A stretch of 64,000 bases of DNA, from contig NZ_SHKO01000001.1 in NCBI RefSeq assembly GCF_004217095.1, forward strand, positions 372,001 to 436,000, read 5' to 3'. The notes below the pieces were generated by a model. That model was given only the letters and a program-made list of their open reading frames with translations. It made no database searches and was not told the DNA's origin. Within the stretch, counting starts at the first letter, position 1. Each line of letters starts with the position of its first letter. Shown piece after piece: positions 51,681 to 59,804 of the stretch. The DNA is from Advenella incenata (GTDB lineage: Bacteria > Pseudomonadota > Gammaproteobacteria > Burkholderiales > Burkholderiaceae_B). A program made the translations under genes and the position numbers.

Positions 51681-53531
51681 CTATGCCGGCTCCCTGGCCG
51701 GGCGAAACAGCGTCAGTGACTTGCGTGCCCGGGTGCAGGCGACGTAATACCGGTTGCGCTCCACATCGGGAGCATCGGTCTGACTGCGGAATGTCGTTTC
51801 CGCGGTGTCATAGACCAGCACATGATCATATTCATGACCTTTGGCTTCGGTGACCGTAAGCAGGGGCACGCCGCCGCGTGTACTGCAACGGGCCGCCACG
51901 GCTGCCAGCACTGCGGGCCATGCCTGCATTGGCATTGGCTGTTGCTGCAAATACATCAATAATCCTTCCCAGCCCTGCAGTAGCGATTCGTCCAGCAGTC
52001 GCTGCGGCGTGGTCAGGTTCCGGAACAAGTCGGCCTGCCGTGCAAACGTCTGCAGCGCCTCGGCGGCGCCGGCGTCCGGCGCTTGCGGTGTGGTCAGCCA
52101 CAGTTGCAGGGCATGCTTCAGGCTGGGGGCAAACACCGCTTCGCGTGCAGCGAGCCAGTTTTCCATGTACATGCGCAAATTGCCGGGCGTTAACCCGGTT
52201 TGCGCCAACTCACGCATCGTGTCAGGCGCCAGGCAGCCGGGCAGCGAAGAAAATTGTCGCAAGGCCAGCGACAGCGTGCGCAACTGAGCGGTGGCTTGCG
52301 GAAAACGCAAGGCATACAGGATGGTCGCAATGCCGATTGCCGGCGTGCTTGCCAGCGGCCAGGCCAGTTTGATGGAGGCGGGGGCGTGACACAATAGGGA
52401 AAACGCCGCACGAATCCGGTCCGGACCATGACGACAGACGATACTTTGTTTGCTCAGGGGGGCCAGTGCGCCGGCGTCCTCCCAGTTGCCACTGCAGTAC
52501 ATTACCGGCGTATCGGAGACGACGCCCGAGGTAATGGTCCGCTGCGTGAGTTCTCCTGCCAGCGTGGCCAGTTCCGGACCGAAGCGATAGCTGGTCAGGC
52601 TGTTTACCCGCCTGGCGGAAAAATCCCGGACAAAGGCGTCGAAAACCAACTCGGTATTGGCGCCGCGCCAGGCAAAAATGGTTTGGTAACGGTCGCCTAC
52701 GGCCATTAACCTGTGGGCGTGCCGGCCAATGCGCGACAGCAGCATCAATTGCAGGGGCGTGGTGTCATGAAACTCGTCGATCAGCACAAACTTGTAGGCA
52801 GCGGCGCTGCCCGGTAGTTCGGCGCCATTGTCCAGCGCTTCAAGCAAGTCATAGGAGGCTTCAGATACCAGGCGAAAGCCATACATGCCTTTGCTGCGCT
52901 CAGGCTTATAGGCCGGATCCAGCAGGGCGTCGTCCGGATCACTCGCTTCGGGTTTCCAGTGGGCGCGCAGGGCATCATAGCGAAGGAAAACGGCACGCAC
53001 CAACTCGGGCGGATGGTGCAGGCCATCTCCGAACGCGGCTTGTTCTTCCTCTGTCGATTCGGCCTGCCAGGCCAGGGATGCCCGGTAATAATCCAGATCG
53101 GACATCAGTTTTTCCATGGCGTCGGTGGACAGCGCGGGCGCCTGCAGTGTCACGGCGTCGTCTTGTTCGGACCGATCCTGCAGGTCCTGGCATACATCGC
53201 TCACCAGATCGGGCAGCAGGTCGGTCACAATGGCATTGCGATCCAGCACATAGCGTTCATCGCCCAGGCGCCGCAATAAAAAGTGCGCCAGGCCGTCAAT
53301 GGTAAAGATGTGCAGATTCGTATTGGCTCCCGGTTCCAGGCGTCGCGTGCGCATATAGTTCTGCAGGACGTCACGGCCGGCACGGCTGAAGGTGACCAGC
53401 AGCGTGCGGCCCTGAGTCACGCACTGCTCTGCTTCCTGGGCAATCAGCGTCGTTTTGCCGCTGCCGGCCACCCCTTCGATCAGCAAGGCACGATCGGAGT
53501 ATTGGTCAAACAGAAGCGGAGAACTTATCAT
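51681..53531 (-). CDS. UvrD/Rep-like superfamily 1 helicase, compact form
   Basis: A 616-residue protein with SF1A helicase motifs: Walker A GVAGSGKTT (20-28), motif Ia TLLVTFSRAGRDVLQNYM, motif II VLIDEFHDTTPLQ, motif III AVGDRYQTIFAWRGA, a TSYRFGPELA motif IV, and motif VI RNRYYVACTRARKSLTLF. It is shorter than UvrD (about 720), and the 1B/2B insertions are reduced. Motif II reads DEFHD where DExQD is usual. It may be a DNA repair helicase or an isolated ATP-dependent DNA translocase. No nuclease or partner gene is adjacent; malate synthase is divergent across 181 bases. Confidence 0.85.
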   Translation of the reverse strand: MISSPLLFDQYSDRALLIEGVAGSGKTTLIAQEAEQCVTQGRTLLVTFSRAGRDVLQNYMRTRRLEPGANTNLHIFTIDGLAHFLLRRLGDERYVLDRNAIVTDLLPDLVSDVCQDLQDRSEQDDAVTLQAPALSTDAMEKLMSDLDYYRASLAWQAESTEEEQAAFGDGLHHPPELVRAVFLRYDALRAHWKPEASDPDDALLDPAYKPERSKGMYGFRLVSEASYDLLEALDNGAELPGSAAAYKFVLIDEFHDTTPLQLMLLSRIGRHAHRLMAVGDRYQTIFAWRGANTELVFDAFVRDFSARRVNSLTSYRFGPELATLAGELTQRTITSGVVSDTPVMYCSGNWEDAGALAPLSKQSIVCRHGPDRIRAAFSLLCHAPASIKLAWPLASTPAIGIATILYALRFPQATAQLRTLSLALRQFSSLPGCLAPDTMRELAQTGLTPGNLRMYMENWLAAREAVFAPSLKHALQLWLTTPQAPDAGAAEALQTFARQADLFRNLTTPQRLLDESLLQGWEGLLMYLQQQPMPMQAWPAVLAAVAARCSTRGGVPLLTVTEAKGHEYDHVLVYDTAETTFRSQTDAPDVERNRYYVACTRARKSLTLFRPAREPA

Positions 53532-53603
53532 ATTGAAAATAAATAAAAAATTAACTGCATTAATGTGTACCGAAAGTAAATTCTCAAATAACTGTCTGCT
53601 GTC

Positions 53604-53632
53604 TTGAGGCTGCCTGCGGGAGTCGTCATAAT
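53604..53632 (+). promoter_or_regulatory. Candidate sigma70 promoter for glcB
   Basis: TTGAGG (53604-53609) and CATAAT (53627-53632) are separated by 17 bases, the ideal spacing, and lie about 80 bases upstream of the glcB start. Four or more positions of each hexamer match the consensus. It is a candidate by pattern only. Confidence 0.45.
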
Positions 53633-53712
53633 AGCAATAATCAGGGTAAAGAGCGGGCCAAATGCCTGGGCCGCGCCACCCGACATCAACAAATCATCAA
53701 TCAGGAGCCAAT

Positions 53713-55887
53713 ATGACCGACCGTACCCAGGTTCACAGCCTTCAGATCGCCACCGTGCTGAAAAATTTCGTTGATCAGGAAGCCCTGCCGGGCACCGGTG
53801 TAGACGCCGACGCGTTCTGGAAGGGACTGGATGCGCTCATCAACGAGCTGGCGCCGGAAAATAAGGCATTGCTGGCCGAACGCGACCGCATCCAGGCCAA
53901 AATGGATGAGTGGTACCGCCAACATCCCGGCAAGATTGCCGACATGCAAGCCTACAAAGCCTATCTGAAGGAAATCGGCTATCTGAAAGACGCGCCTGCC
54001 ACCGTGCAGGTCAATACCAGCAATGTTGATTACGAAATTACCAACCAGGCCGGCCCGCAGCTGGTGGTACCCATTACCAACGCCCGTTATGCGTTGAACG
54101 CTGCCAATGCGCGTTGGGGTAGCCTGTATGATGCCCTGTACGGCACCGATGCACTGAGCGAAGACGACGGCGCGACGCGCGATGGCGGCTATAACCCCAA
54201 GCGCGGCGAAAAAGTCATTGCCTTTGCCCGTGACTTCCTGGATCAGACCATCCCCCTGCAAAATGGCTCGCACAAGGATGCCACAGCCTACACTGCAGAA
54301 AACGGAGCACTGTCCGTCACGCTGGCCGATGGCAGTAAAACCACGCTGGCCGATGCAGACCTGTACCTGGGACACCGGGGCGATGCGGCAGCCCCCGAGG
54401 CGCTGATTTTCCGCCAGAACGGCTTGCATTTTGAAGTGCAGATCGACAAATCCAATCCTATTGGCAAACAGGACAAGGCGGGCGTCAAGGACGTCCTGCT
54501 CGAGGCCGCGCTCTCCACCATCATGGACTGCGAAGACTCGATCGCGGCAGTGGACGCCGAAGACAAAGTGCTGGTGTATCGTAACTGGCTGGGCCTGATG
54601 AACGGCACGTTGGCCGAAGAAGTGTCCAAAGGCGGCAAAACCTTCACCCGTAAACTTAATCCCGATCGCCAGTACACAGGTAAAGACGGCAAACCAGCCA
54701 CACTGGCCGGTCGCTCGCTCATGTTCATTCGCAACGTGGGTCACTTGATGACCAATCCCGCCATCCTGGACAAGGACGGCAATGAAACGCCCGAAGGCAT
54801 CCTGGATGCCGTGTTTACCAGTCTGGTGGCCATGCACGACTTGAAGCGCGATGGCGGCAACTCGCGCAAGGGTTCTATCTATATCGTGAAACCCAAAATG
54901 CACGGGCCCGATGAAGTGGCGTTTGCCAGCAAGCTGTTCGGCCGGACCGAGCAACTGCTTGGATTGGCGCCCAATACCATCAAAATGGGCGTGATGGACG
55001 AAGAGCGTCGCACCAGCGTCAACCTGAAGGCGTGTATTGCGGCTGCGGCCGATCGCGTGGCGTTCATCAACACCGGGTTCCTGGATCGTACCGGTGACGA
55101 AATGCATACCTCCATGGAAGCGGGCCCCATGATCCGCAAGGGGGACATGAAAAAATCGTCCTGGATCGATGCCTACGAAAAACGCAACGTGTTGTTCGGC
55201 CTGGCTTGCGGGCTGCAGGGCAAGTCGCAGATTGGCAAGGGCATGTGGGCCATGCCCGACCTGATGGCCGATATGCTGGCGCAAAAAGGCGCGCAACTGA
55301 AGGCCGGCGCCAATACGGCATGGGTGCCTTCTCCAACAGCAGCCACGCTGCATGCGCTTCACTACCATCAGACCGATGTTGTGCAAGTGCAGAACAGTTT
55401 GAAAAATGATACCGACGAGCGTCTTGACGCTTTGCTGACCATCCCGGTCGCCGACAACACCAATTGGACCGACGCCGACAAACAGCAGGAACTGGACAAC
55501 AATGCCCAGGGAATCCTGGGTTACGTGGTGCGTTGGGTTGACCAGGGTGTTGGCTGCTCCAAAGTGCCTGATATCCATAACGTTGGCCTGATGGAAGACC
55601 GCGCCACGCTGCGCATTTCCAGCCAGCATATGGCCAACTGGCTGCGCCACGGTATCGTGACCGAAGAACAGGTTATGGAAACCATGAAACGCATGGCCGG
55701 TGTCGTTGACAAACAGAACGAAGGCGATGCCCTGTATCGCCCCATGACAGGCAACTTTGAGACATCTCCAGCGTTCCTTGCTGCGTGCGATCTGGTCTTC
55801 AAAGGCGTGCAGCAGCCCAATGGCTACACCGAGCCTCTGCTGCATCAGTGGCGTCAGAAAGCCAAACAGCAGTACGGCATCAAATAA
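53713..55887 (+). CDS. glcB: Malate synthase G
   Basis: A 724-residue malate synthase of the G type (monomeric, about 723 residues in E. coli). It condenses glyoxylate with acetyl-CoA to malate, feeding C2 compounds into the TCA cycle. Typical blocks include [76 protein letters not shown] and [24 protein letters not shown], with the catalytic Arg and Asp/Glu metal ligands in these segments. CAGGAG precedes ATG 53713; the frame opens 51 bases earlier. A long reading frame on the opposite strand (53701-55845) is a mirror of its codon bias. The first 33-bp repeat lies just behind the stop. Confidence 0.96.
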   Translation: MTDRTQVHSLQIATVLKNFVDQEALPGTGVDADAFWKGLDALINELAPENKALLAERDRIQAKMDEWYRQHPGKIADMQAYKAYLKEIGYLKDAPATVQVNTSNVDYEITNQAGPQLVVPITNARYALNAANARWGSLYDALYGTDALSEDDGATRDGGYNPKRGEKVIAFARDFLDQTIPLQNGSHKDATAYTAENGALSVTLADGSKTTLADADLYLGHRGDAAAPEALIFRQNGLHFEVQIDKSNPIGKQDKAGVKDVLLEAALSTIMDCEDSIAAVDAEDKVLVYRNWLGLMNGTLAEEVSKGGKTFTRKLNPDRQYTGKDGKPATLAGRSLMFIRNVGHLMTNPAILDKDGNETPEGILDAVFTSLVAMHDLKRDGGNSRKGSIYIVKPKMHGPDEVAFASKLFGRTEQLLGLAPNTIKMGVMDEERRTSVNLKACIAAAADRVAFINTGFLDRTGDEMHTSMEAGPMIRKGDMKKSSWIDAYEKRNVLFGLACGLQGKSQIGKGMWAMPDLMADMLAQKGAQLKAGANTAWVPSPTAATLHALHYHQTDVVQVQNSLKNDTDERLDALLTIPVADNTNWTDADKQQELDNNAQGILGYVVRWVDQGVGCSKVPDIHNVGLMEDRATLRISSQHMANWLRHGIVTEEQVMETMKRMAGVVDKQNEGDALYRPMTGNFETSPAFLAACDLVFKGVQQPNGYTEPLLHQWRQKAKQQYGIK

Positions 55888-55896
55888 GGTATTGCT

Positions 55897-55929
55897 TATT
55901 GCACCGCGCTCATTTTAAGCGCGGGCATG
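55897..55929. repeat. 33-bp direct repeat, left copy (behind glcB)
   Basis: Identical over 33 bases to 56608-56640; the bases just before and after differ. It contains CCGCGCT and AGCGCGG (55904-55910, 55918-55924), which pair as a seven-base hairpin over CATTTTA. It begins 10 bases after the glcB stop. Together with the right copy it brackets yefM-yoeB. Confidence 0.9.
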
Positions 55930-56104
55930 GCAGTGTCAAACCGGTAGTCTTAGAATGCACCTTAACTGATGGATGATGAATCCGCTGTTGAGGTGCATTT
56001 TTTTACGCATCGGGGTATAGAAAACAAGTGTGGCCTGACGCTGTCGGATCTTGAGTGGGCAGACAATTCATTGTACAATGAGCGCTTGTAACCCGGAGTT
56101 GGCA

Positions 56105-56356
56105 ATGAGAACCGTAAGCTATAGTCAAGCCAGACAGAACCTGTCGGCAACAATGATTCAGGCGGTAGAGGATAAGGCCCCTGTTCTGATCACGCGCCAG
56201 AATGGCGAGGCCTGTGTCTTGATGTCGCTTGAAGAATACAACTCACTGCAAGAAACCGCTTATTTGCTCCAGTCTCCCGCCAATGCCAGGCGATTAATGG
56301 ATTCCATCGAGAATCTGAAAAGTGGCAATGCCAAGGAAAGAGGGTTGATTGAGTGA
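56105..56356 (+). CDS. yefM: YefM antitoxin (Phd/YefM family)
   Basis: An 83-residue antitoxin. Its sequence ([60 protein letters not shown]) is very close to E. coli YefM. The N-terminal half binds DNA and represses the operon, and the acidic C-terminus neutralises YoeB. ATG 56105 follows GGAGTTGGCA. Its end overlaps the toxin start (GTGA). It lies in a segment bounded by two identical 33-bp repeats. Confidence 0.95.
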   Translation: MRTVSYSQARQNLSATMIQAVEDKAPVLITRQNGEACVLMSLEEYNSLQETAYLLQSPANARRLMDSIENLKSGNAKERGLIE

Positions 56357-56607
56357 AGCTGACGTGGTCGGAAGAAGCGTGGGAAGACTATTTGTACTGG
56401 CAGGACGCTGATAAACGGATGGTAAAAAAAATAAATGAACTATTGAAAGATACCTGTCGCACTCCGTTTGAAGGCATCGGCAAGCCTGAGCCGCTAAGGC
56501 ATCATCTTGCCGGTTATTGGTCAAGGCGTATTACATTGGAACACAGGTTGATCTATGCCGTTGCCGATGATGCTTTGTTGATTGCTGCTTGTCGCTATCA
56601 CTATTGA
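56353..56607 (+). CDS. yoeB: YoeB ribosome-dependent mRNA interferase toxin
   Basis: An 84-residue RelE-superfamily toxin. It aligns end to end with E. coli YoeB. The catalytic residues Glu46, Arg65, His83 and the terminal Tyr84 are all present ([29 protein letters not shown]). YoeB cleaves mRNA in the ribosomal A site and is inhibited by YefM. The start is the GTG at 56353, overlapping the antitoxin stop. The stop codon is followed at once by the right copy of the 33-bp repeat. Confidence 0.96.
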   Translation: MKLTWSEEAWEDYLYWQDADKRMVKKINELLKDTCRTPFEGIGKPEPLRHHLAGYWSRRITLEHRLIYAVADDALLIAACRYHY

Positions 56608-56640
56608 TATTGCACCGCGCTCATTTTAAGCGCGGGCATG
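56608..56640. repeat. 33-bp direct repeat, right copy (behind yoeB)
   Basis: Exact copy of 55897-55929. It starts one base after the yoeB stop codon and is followed within eight bases by a strong terminator. This pattern would result if a yefM-yoeB segment had been inserted between glcB and its terminator, with copying of the 33 bases. Confidence 0.9.
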
Positions 56641-56648
56641 ATCATCGG

Positions 56649-56677
56649 ACCGGCCCTTTAAGGGGGCCGGTTTTTTT
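56649..56677 (+). terminator. Rho-independent terminator after yefM-yoeB (probably the original glcB terminator)
   Basis: ACCGGCCC (56649-56656) and GGGCCGGT (56664-56671) form a perfect eight-base GC-rich stem over a TTTAAGG loop, followed by seven Ts (56671-56677). It is the only clear terminator on the plus strand between glcB and the vgrG cluster. Confidence 0.93.
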
Positions 56678-57001
56678 CTGGCAACGATAATCGTCACGCG
56701 GGGCCGCGCTATCGATCGTTGCAAGTGACAATGCGCACAGGTAACGTTAGGTTACGTTTCAGTAAGCTACGCGCAACACCCGGTAAACACAGGCTTTATC
56801 AAGTGTTGGCCCAGGACGGACACGTACTGTTGCACCTGAAGCGATGACACGACACACGCCTGACATCATCCCTGCCTACACTCTGCCGGATAACTCGGAA
56901 GCCAAGCAGTAATGGCATTCATTATTCTTATAAGCGATTGAAACGGTCGCTATCGGGTCTCACGGTTGCGTCAAGCCTGTTACTGACAGGCCAGGGCAGC
57001 G
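56678..57001. other. Gap between the terminator and the first vgrG gene
   Basis: A 324-base stretch without a supported gene. It holds an inverted repeat GCAACGAT (56681-56688) / ATCGTTGC (56715-56722), the small palindrome GTAAC-GTTAG-GTTAC (56741-56755), and near its end AGCGA/TCGCT arms around TTGAAACGG. The vgrG promoter must be here. An AT-rich TATTCTTATAAG around 56920 is a possible -10 region, without a convincing -35. Confidence 0.4.
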
Positions 57002-59371
57002 GTGAAAAACAGGCGTATGGGAAAAATAATTCAAGCCATCACGGTCAAAGGCGAAGGTCATTTTCTATTCCGTGAGTTAAAGGGTCATGAAGCCGTATCC
57101 ACACTATTTGAGTATCACGTGGATCTGGTGTCAAAAAGCCAAGCAGAGAATCTGGAGCAACTACTGGCGACGCCGCTGACGGTAACGGTGGCGCATGCCG
57201 GACGGCAACGCTTCTGCAGCGGCCTGATCACAGAAGCCCAGTTCGTGGGGCGCGAGAGCCAGACGTCCGCATACTACATCTATCGATTCACGGTCAGGCC
57301 ATGGCTGTGGTATCTGACGCAAACGTCTGATAGCCGGATTTTTCAGAACCAGAGCGCACTGGCTGTGATCAGGCAGATTTTCCAGAAATATCCGTTCGAA
57401 GTCGAGTACCGGATTGCCGAAAGCTATCGAGACTGGGTGTATTGCGTGCAATTTGATGAGACCGATTTCAATTTCATCAGCCGTCTGATGGAGCACGAAG
57501 GTATCTATTACTGGTTCCGTCACGAGCAGGATAAACACGTGCTGGTTGTGGGGGATGCTGATTCGGCGCACCAGGCAATCGCGGGCGATGCGCTCATTCC
57601 CTATTATGCGCCTGACCGGCACAACCGCCCCGATACGCAACATATTGATCGCTGGATGCCGCGAAAAGAGGTTCATCCTGCTGCCTATTGCATGGTGGAC
57701 TTTGATTTCAATAAACCGCAGGCCGGGCTGGACGTCAAGCGCAAGGCGGCCACAGTCGTGCAGCAGAAACGGGAGATCTACGACCCCATGGGCGGGTATA
57801 TCGAGCCCGAAGACGGCGAGCGTTATGCACGAGTGCGGCTCGAGAGTCTGACGGCAGAAAACGAAACCGTGGGTGCGCAGGCCAATCATCCCGGCCTTGC
57901 TGCCGGCCATACCTTCACTCTGAAAAACCATCCTGATCAGTCTCAGAATACGTCGTGGCTAGTGCTGCGCACGAATTATCACCTGAAGGAAGCGCCCGGC
58001 ACGTCAGCGGGCGGTACAACGTCATGGGAGCACCAGATCCGCCTGCGTTTTACTGCCATTCCGACGCACGTTCAGTATCGTGCGCCGCGCGTGACACCAA
58101 TCCCTCGCGCCACCGGCCCGCATACTGCACTGGTGGTCGGGCCGGCAGGAGAAAAAATATGGACAGACAAATACGGTCGGATCAAGGTGCAATTTCACTG
58201 GGATCGACAGGGGCAGCGCAACGATGAGAGTTCGTGCTGGATTCGCGTCTCCAGCCCCTGGGCCGGTGGCGGCTTCGGGGGCGTGCAGATTCCGCGGGTC
58301 AACGACGAAGTCATTGTCAATTTTGTAGGCGGGTTTCTTGACCGGCCAATTGTCGTCGGACGGGTTTACAACGCCAGCAACATGCCGGCCATGAATTTGC
58401 CGGCAGATGCCACCCAAAGCGGGATCAAGACCCGCAGCAAGGATGGCACGCCTGAGAACGCCAACTCCATGCTCTTCGAAGATCGTCCTGGCGCCGAACA
58501 ACTGTCGTTCGGCGCCGAGCGCGACATGGATACGCATGTCAAAAACAATGAAAACCTGAGCGTGGCCGGCGCGCAGGCAGGTACGCACGGTGGCGCCACC
58601 ACGATGAACGTGGGTGGAATAGACGACAATATCTTTCGCGGTCCGTCGACGGAAACCAATGCGGCCAACCACGAGCGAAATATCATCGGTATGTCAAATG
58701 ACATTGTCACCGGTCCCCGCACTCACAGCGTAGGGGCGACGGCGGTAACTGTGATGGGGCGTGGTTTTGTCCAGAATGTCAATGCCGGTCTGGCGAACTT
58801 CACCTATAGCGGTGGTCGCAGCCGTAAGGTTGAAACCGATTTTTCCCACACGGTTTCCGGTCCGGTCAGGCGCGTTGTCAATGGCACGGAAAGCAGCACG
58901 ATCACCTCGGGCGGCTATTTCAAGCAAGTGATGGGTGGCCCTCTGTCCATGAAGGCAGGATCGGTGGATATGAAATCCACAAGCGGGGTATCACAGTTCA
59001 ATGCCAAATCGAAACTCCAAATGTCATCTGGCGGGCCGCAGAGCCTGAGTAATCCGACAACGCTGGGTCACACCTCCACGCAGCATAGTGAGACGCATGA
59101 TTTTTCTTTCAAGCTCAAAGGCTTGAAAAACACCACCGAAGATATCTATCAATCTGCCGGCGTCGTTTCGGCCAGTCTGTTTGGCATCTCCTCCAGCATG
59201 GCGGCCACGTCGTTGCGCATGAGCGCCATTGGCCTGGTGGTTACGCCGTTGCAGGGAGACATGAATGCAGCAAAGATCGAGATCTCTGGCTTCAAACTGA
59301 AAAAATACGGATCGGGCGAAGAGAACTTCGTGATGGCGGTGTTGATTTCAGGTCTGATTACCAGAAACTGA
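57002..59371 (+). CDS. vgrG: Type VI secretion system spike protein VgrG, first copy
   Basis: A 789-residue VgrG (TssI). The N-terminal phage-spike-like base (FRELKGHEAVSTLFEYHVDLVSK to about residue 380) includes FDETDFNFISRLMEHEGIYYWFRHE. The central OB domain has VGPAGEKIWTDKYGRIKVQFHWDR, then SSCWIRVSSPWAGGGFGGVQIPRVNDEVIVNFVGG. After it runs a repetitive Gly/Thr/Ser-rich beta-helical needle and a C-terminal extension of about 170 residues without a recognisable enzyme domain. The start may be GTG 57002 or ATG 57017; only the former has AGGG at good spacing. VgrG trimers tip the secretion tube. Followed after 24 bases by the DUF4150 gene. Confidence 0.93.
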   Translation: MKNRRMGKIIQAITVKGEGHFLFRELKGHEAVSTLFEYHVDLVSKSQAENLEQLLATPLTVTVAHAGRQRFCSGLITEAQFVGRESQTSAYYIYRFTVRPWLWYLTQTSDSRIFQNQSALAVIRQIFQKYPFEVEYRIAESYRDWVYCVQFDETDFNFISRLMEHEGIYYWFRHEQDKHVLVVGDADSAHQAIAGDALIPYYAPDRHNRPDTQHIDRWMPRKEVHPAAYCMVDFDFNKPQAGLDVKRKAATVVQQKREIYDPMGGYIEPEDGERYARVRLESLTAENETVGAQANHPGLAAGHTFTLKNHPDQSQNTSWLVLRTNYHLKEAPGTSAGGTTSWEHQIRLRFTAIPTHVQYRAPRVTPIPRATGPHTALVVGPAGEKIWTDKYGRIKVQFHWDRQGQRNDESSCWIRVSSPWAGGGFGGVQIPRVNDEVIVNFVGGFLDRPIVVGRVYNASNMPAMNLPADATQSGIKTRSKDGTPENANSMLFEDRPGAEQLSFGAERDMDTHVKNNENLSVAGAQAGTHGGATTMNVGGIDDNIFRGPSTETNAANHERNIIGMSNDIVTGPRTHSVGATAVTVMGRGFVQNVNAGLANFTYSGGRSRKVETDFSHTVSGPVRRVVNGTESSTITSGGYFKQVMGGPLSMKAGSVDMKSTSGVSQFNAKSKLQMSSGGPQSLSNPTTLGHTSTQHSETHDFSFKLKGLKNTTEDIYQSAGVVSASLFGISSSMAATSLRMSAIGLVVTPLQGDMNAAKIEISGFKLKKYGSGEENFVMAVLISGLITRN

Positions 59372-59395
59372 GTCCAGGAAAAGAGGAACACGCAT

Positions 59396-59788
59396 ATGCT
59401 GGCAACCACGCAATTGATGGGACTGGATCTGGGATTTCCAGACGTCTGTCTGACGCCTCCGGCGCTGTTGCCGATTCCCTATCCGGACATGGGATTTCCG
59501 ATGATGGCCATACCGATTGCGGTCACCATCCTGTTCATGGGGGGATTTGCCCACAACATGATGACCACCATCCCGCTCACGCTGGGCGACTTTCCCGGCG
59601 TGGGGACGGGCATCCTGTCGCATACCGTTGTCGGCCAGTCGCGCCGTCTTTTCCTCAATTCATACACAACCTTCCTGTTTGGTACGCCGGCCAACCGCCT
59701 GTGTTCTTTCGGACTACAGAACATGTTCAATATTATCGGTTTCACATTGGTGCCAGGCAATTTCATTGTCAGCATCCTGGCGCCATGA
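59396..59788 (+). CDS. DUF4150 (PAAR-like) spike-tip protein
   Basis: A 130-residue protein of the DUF4150 family, related to PAAR proteins that cap the VgrG trimer and carry effectors. The start MLATTQLMGLDLGFPDVCLTPPALLPIPYPD is the diagnostic DUF4150 opening, and MMTTIPLTLGDFPGVGTGILS is also conserved. Unlike toxin-bearing PAAR proteins it has no extra C-terminal domain, so a toxin would come from another gene. Lying between two vgrG genes, it probably acts with one of them. Confidence 0.85.
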   Translation: MLATTQLMGLDLGFPDVCLTPPALLPIPYPDMGFPMMAIPIAVTILFMGGFAHNMMTTIPLTLGDFPGVGTGILSHTVVGQSRRLFLNSYTTFLFGTPANRLCSFGLQNMFNIIGFTLVPGNFIVSILAP

Positions 59789-59804
59789 GCAGCAGGGGCG
59801 AACA

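Noticed and set aside
53701-55845. 714-codon open frame on the minus strand opposite glcB
   Set aside because: It mirrors a highly biased, clearly identified malate synthase G gene; its translation is rich in His, Gly and Gln without any domain, and no ribosome binding site or promoter is seen.
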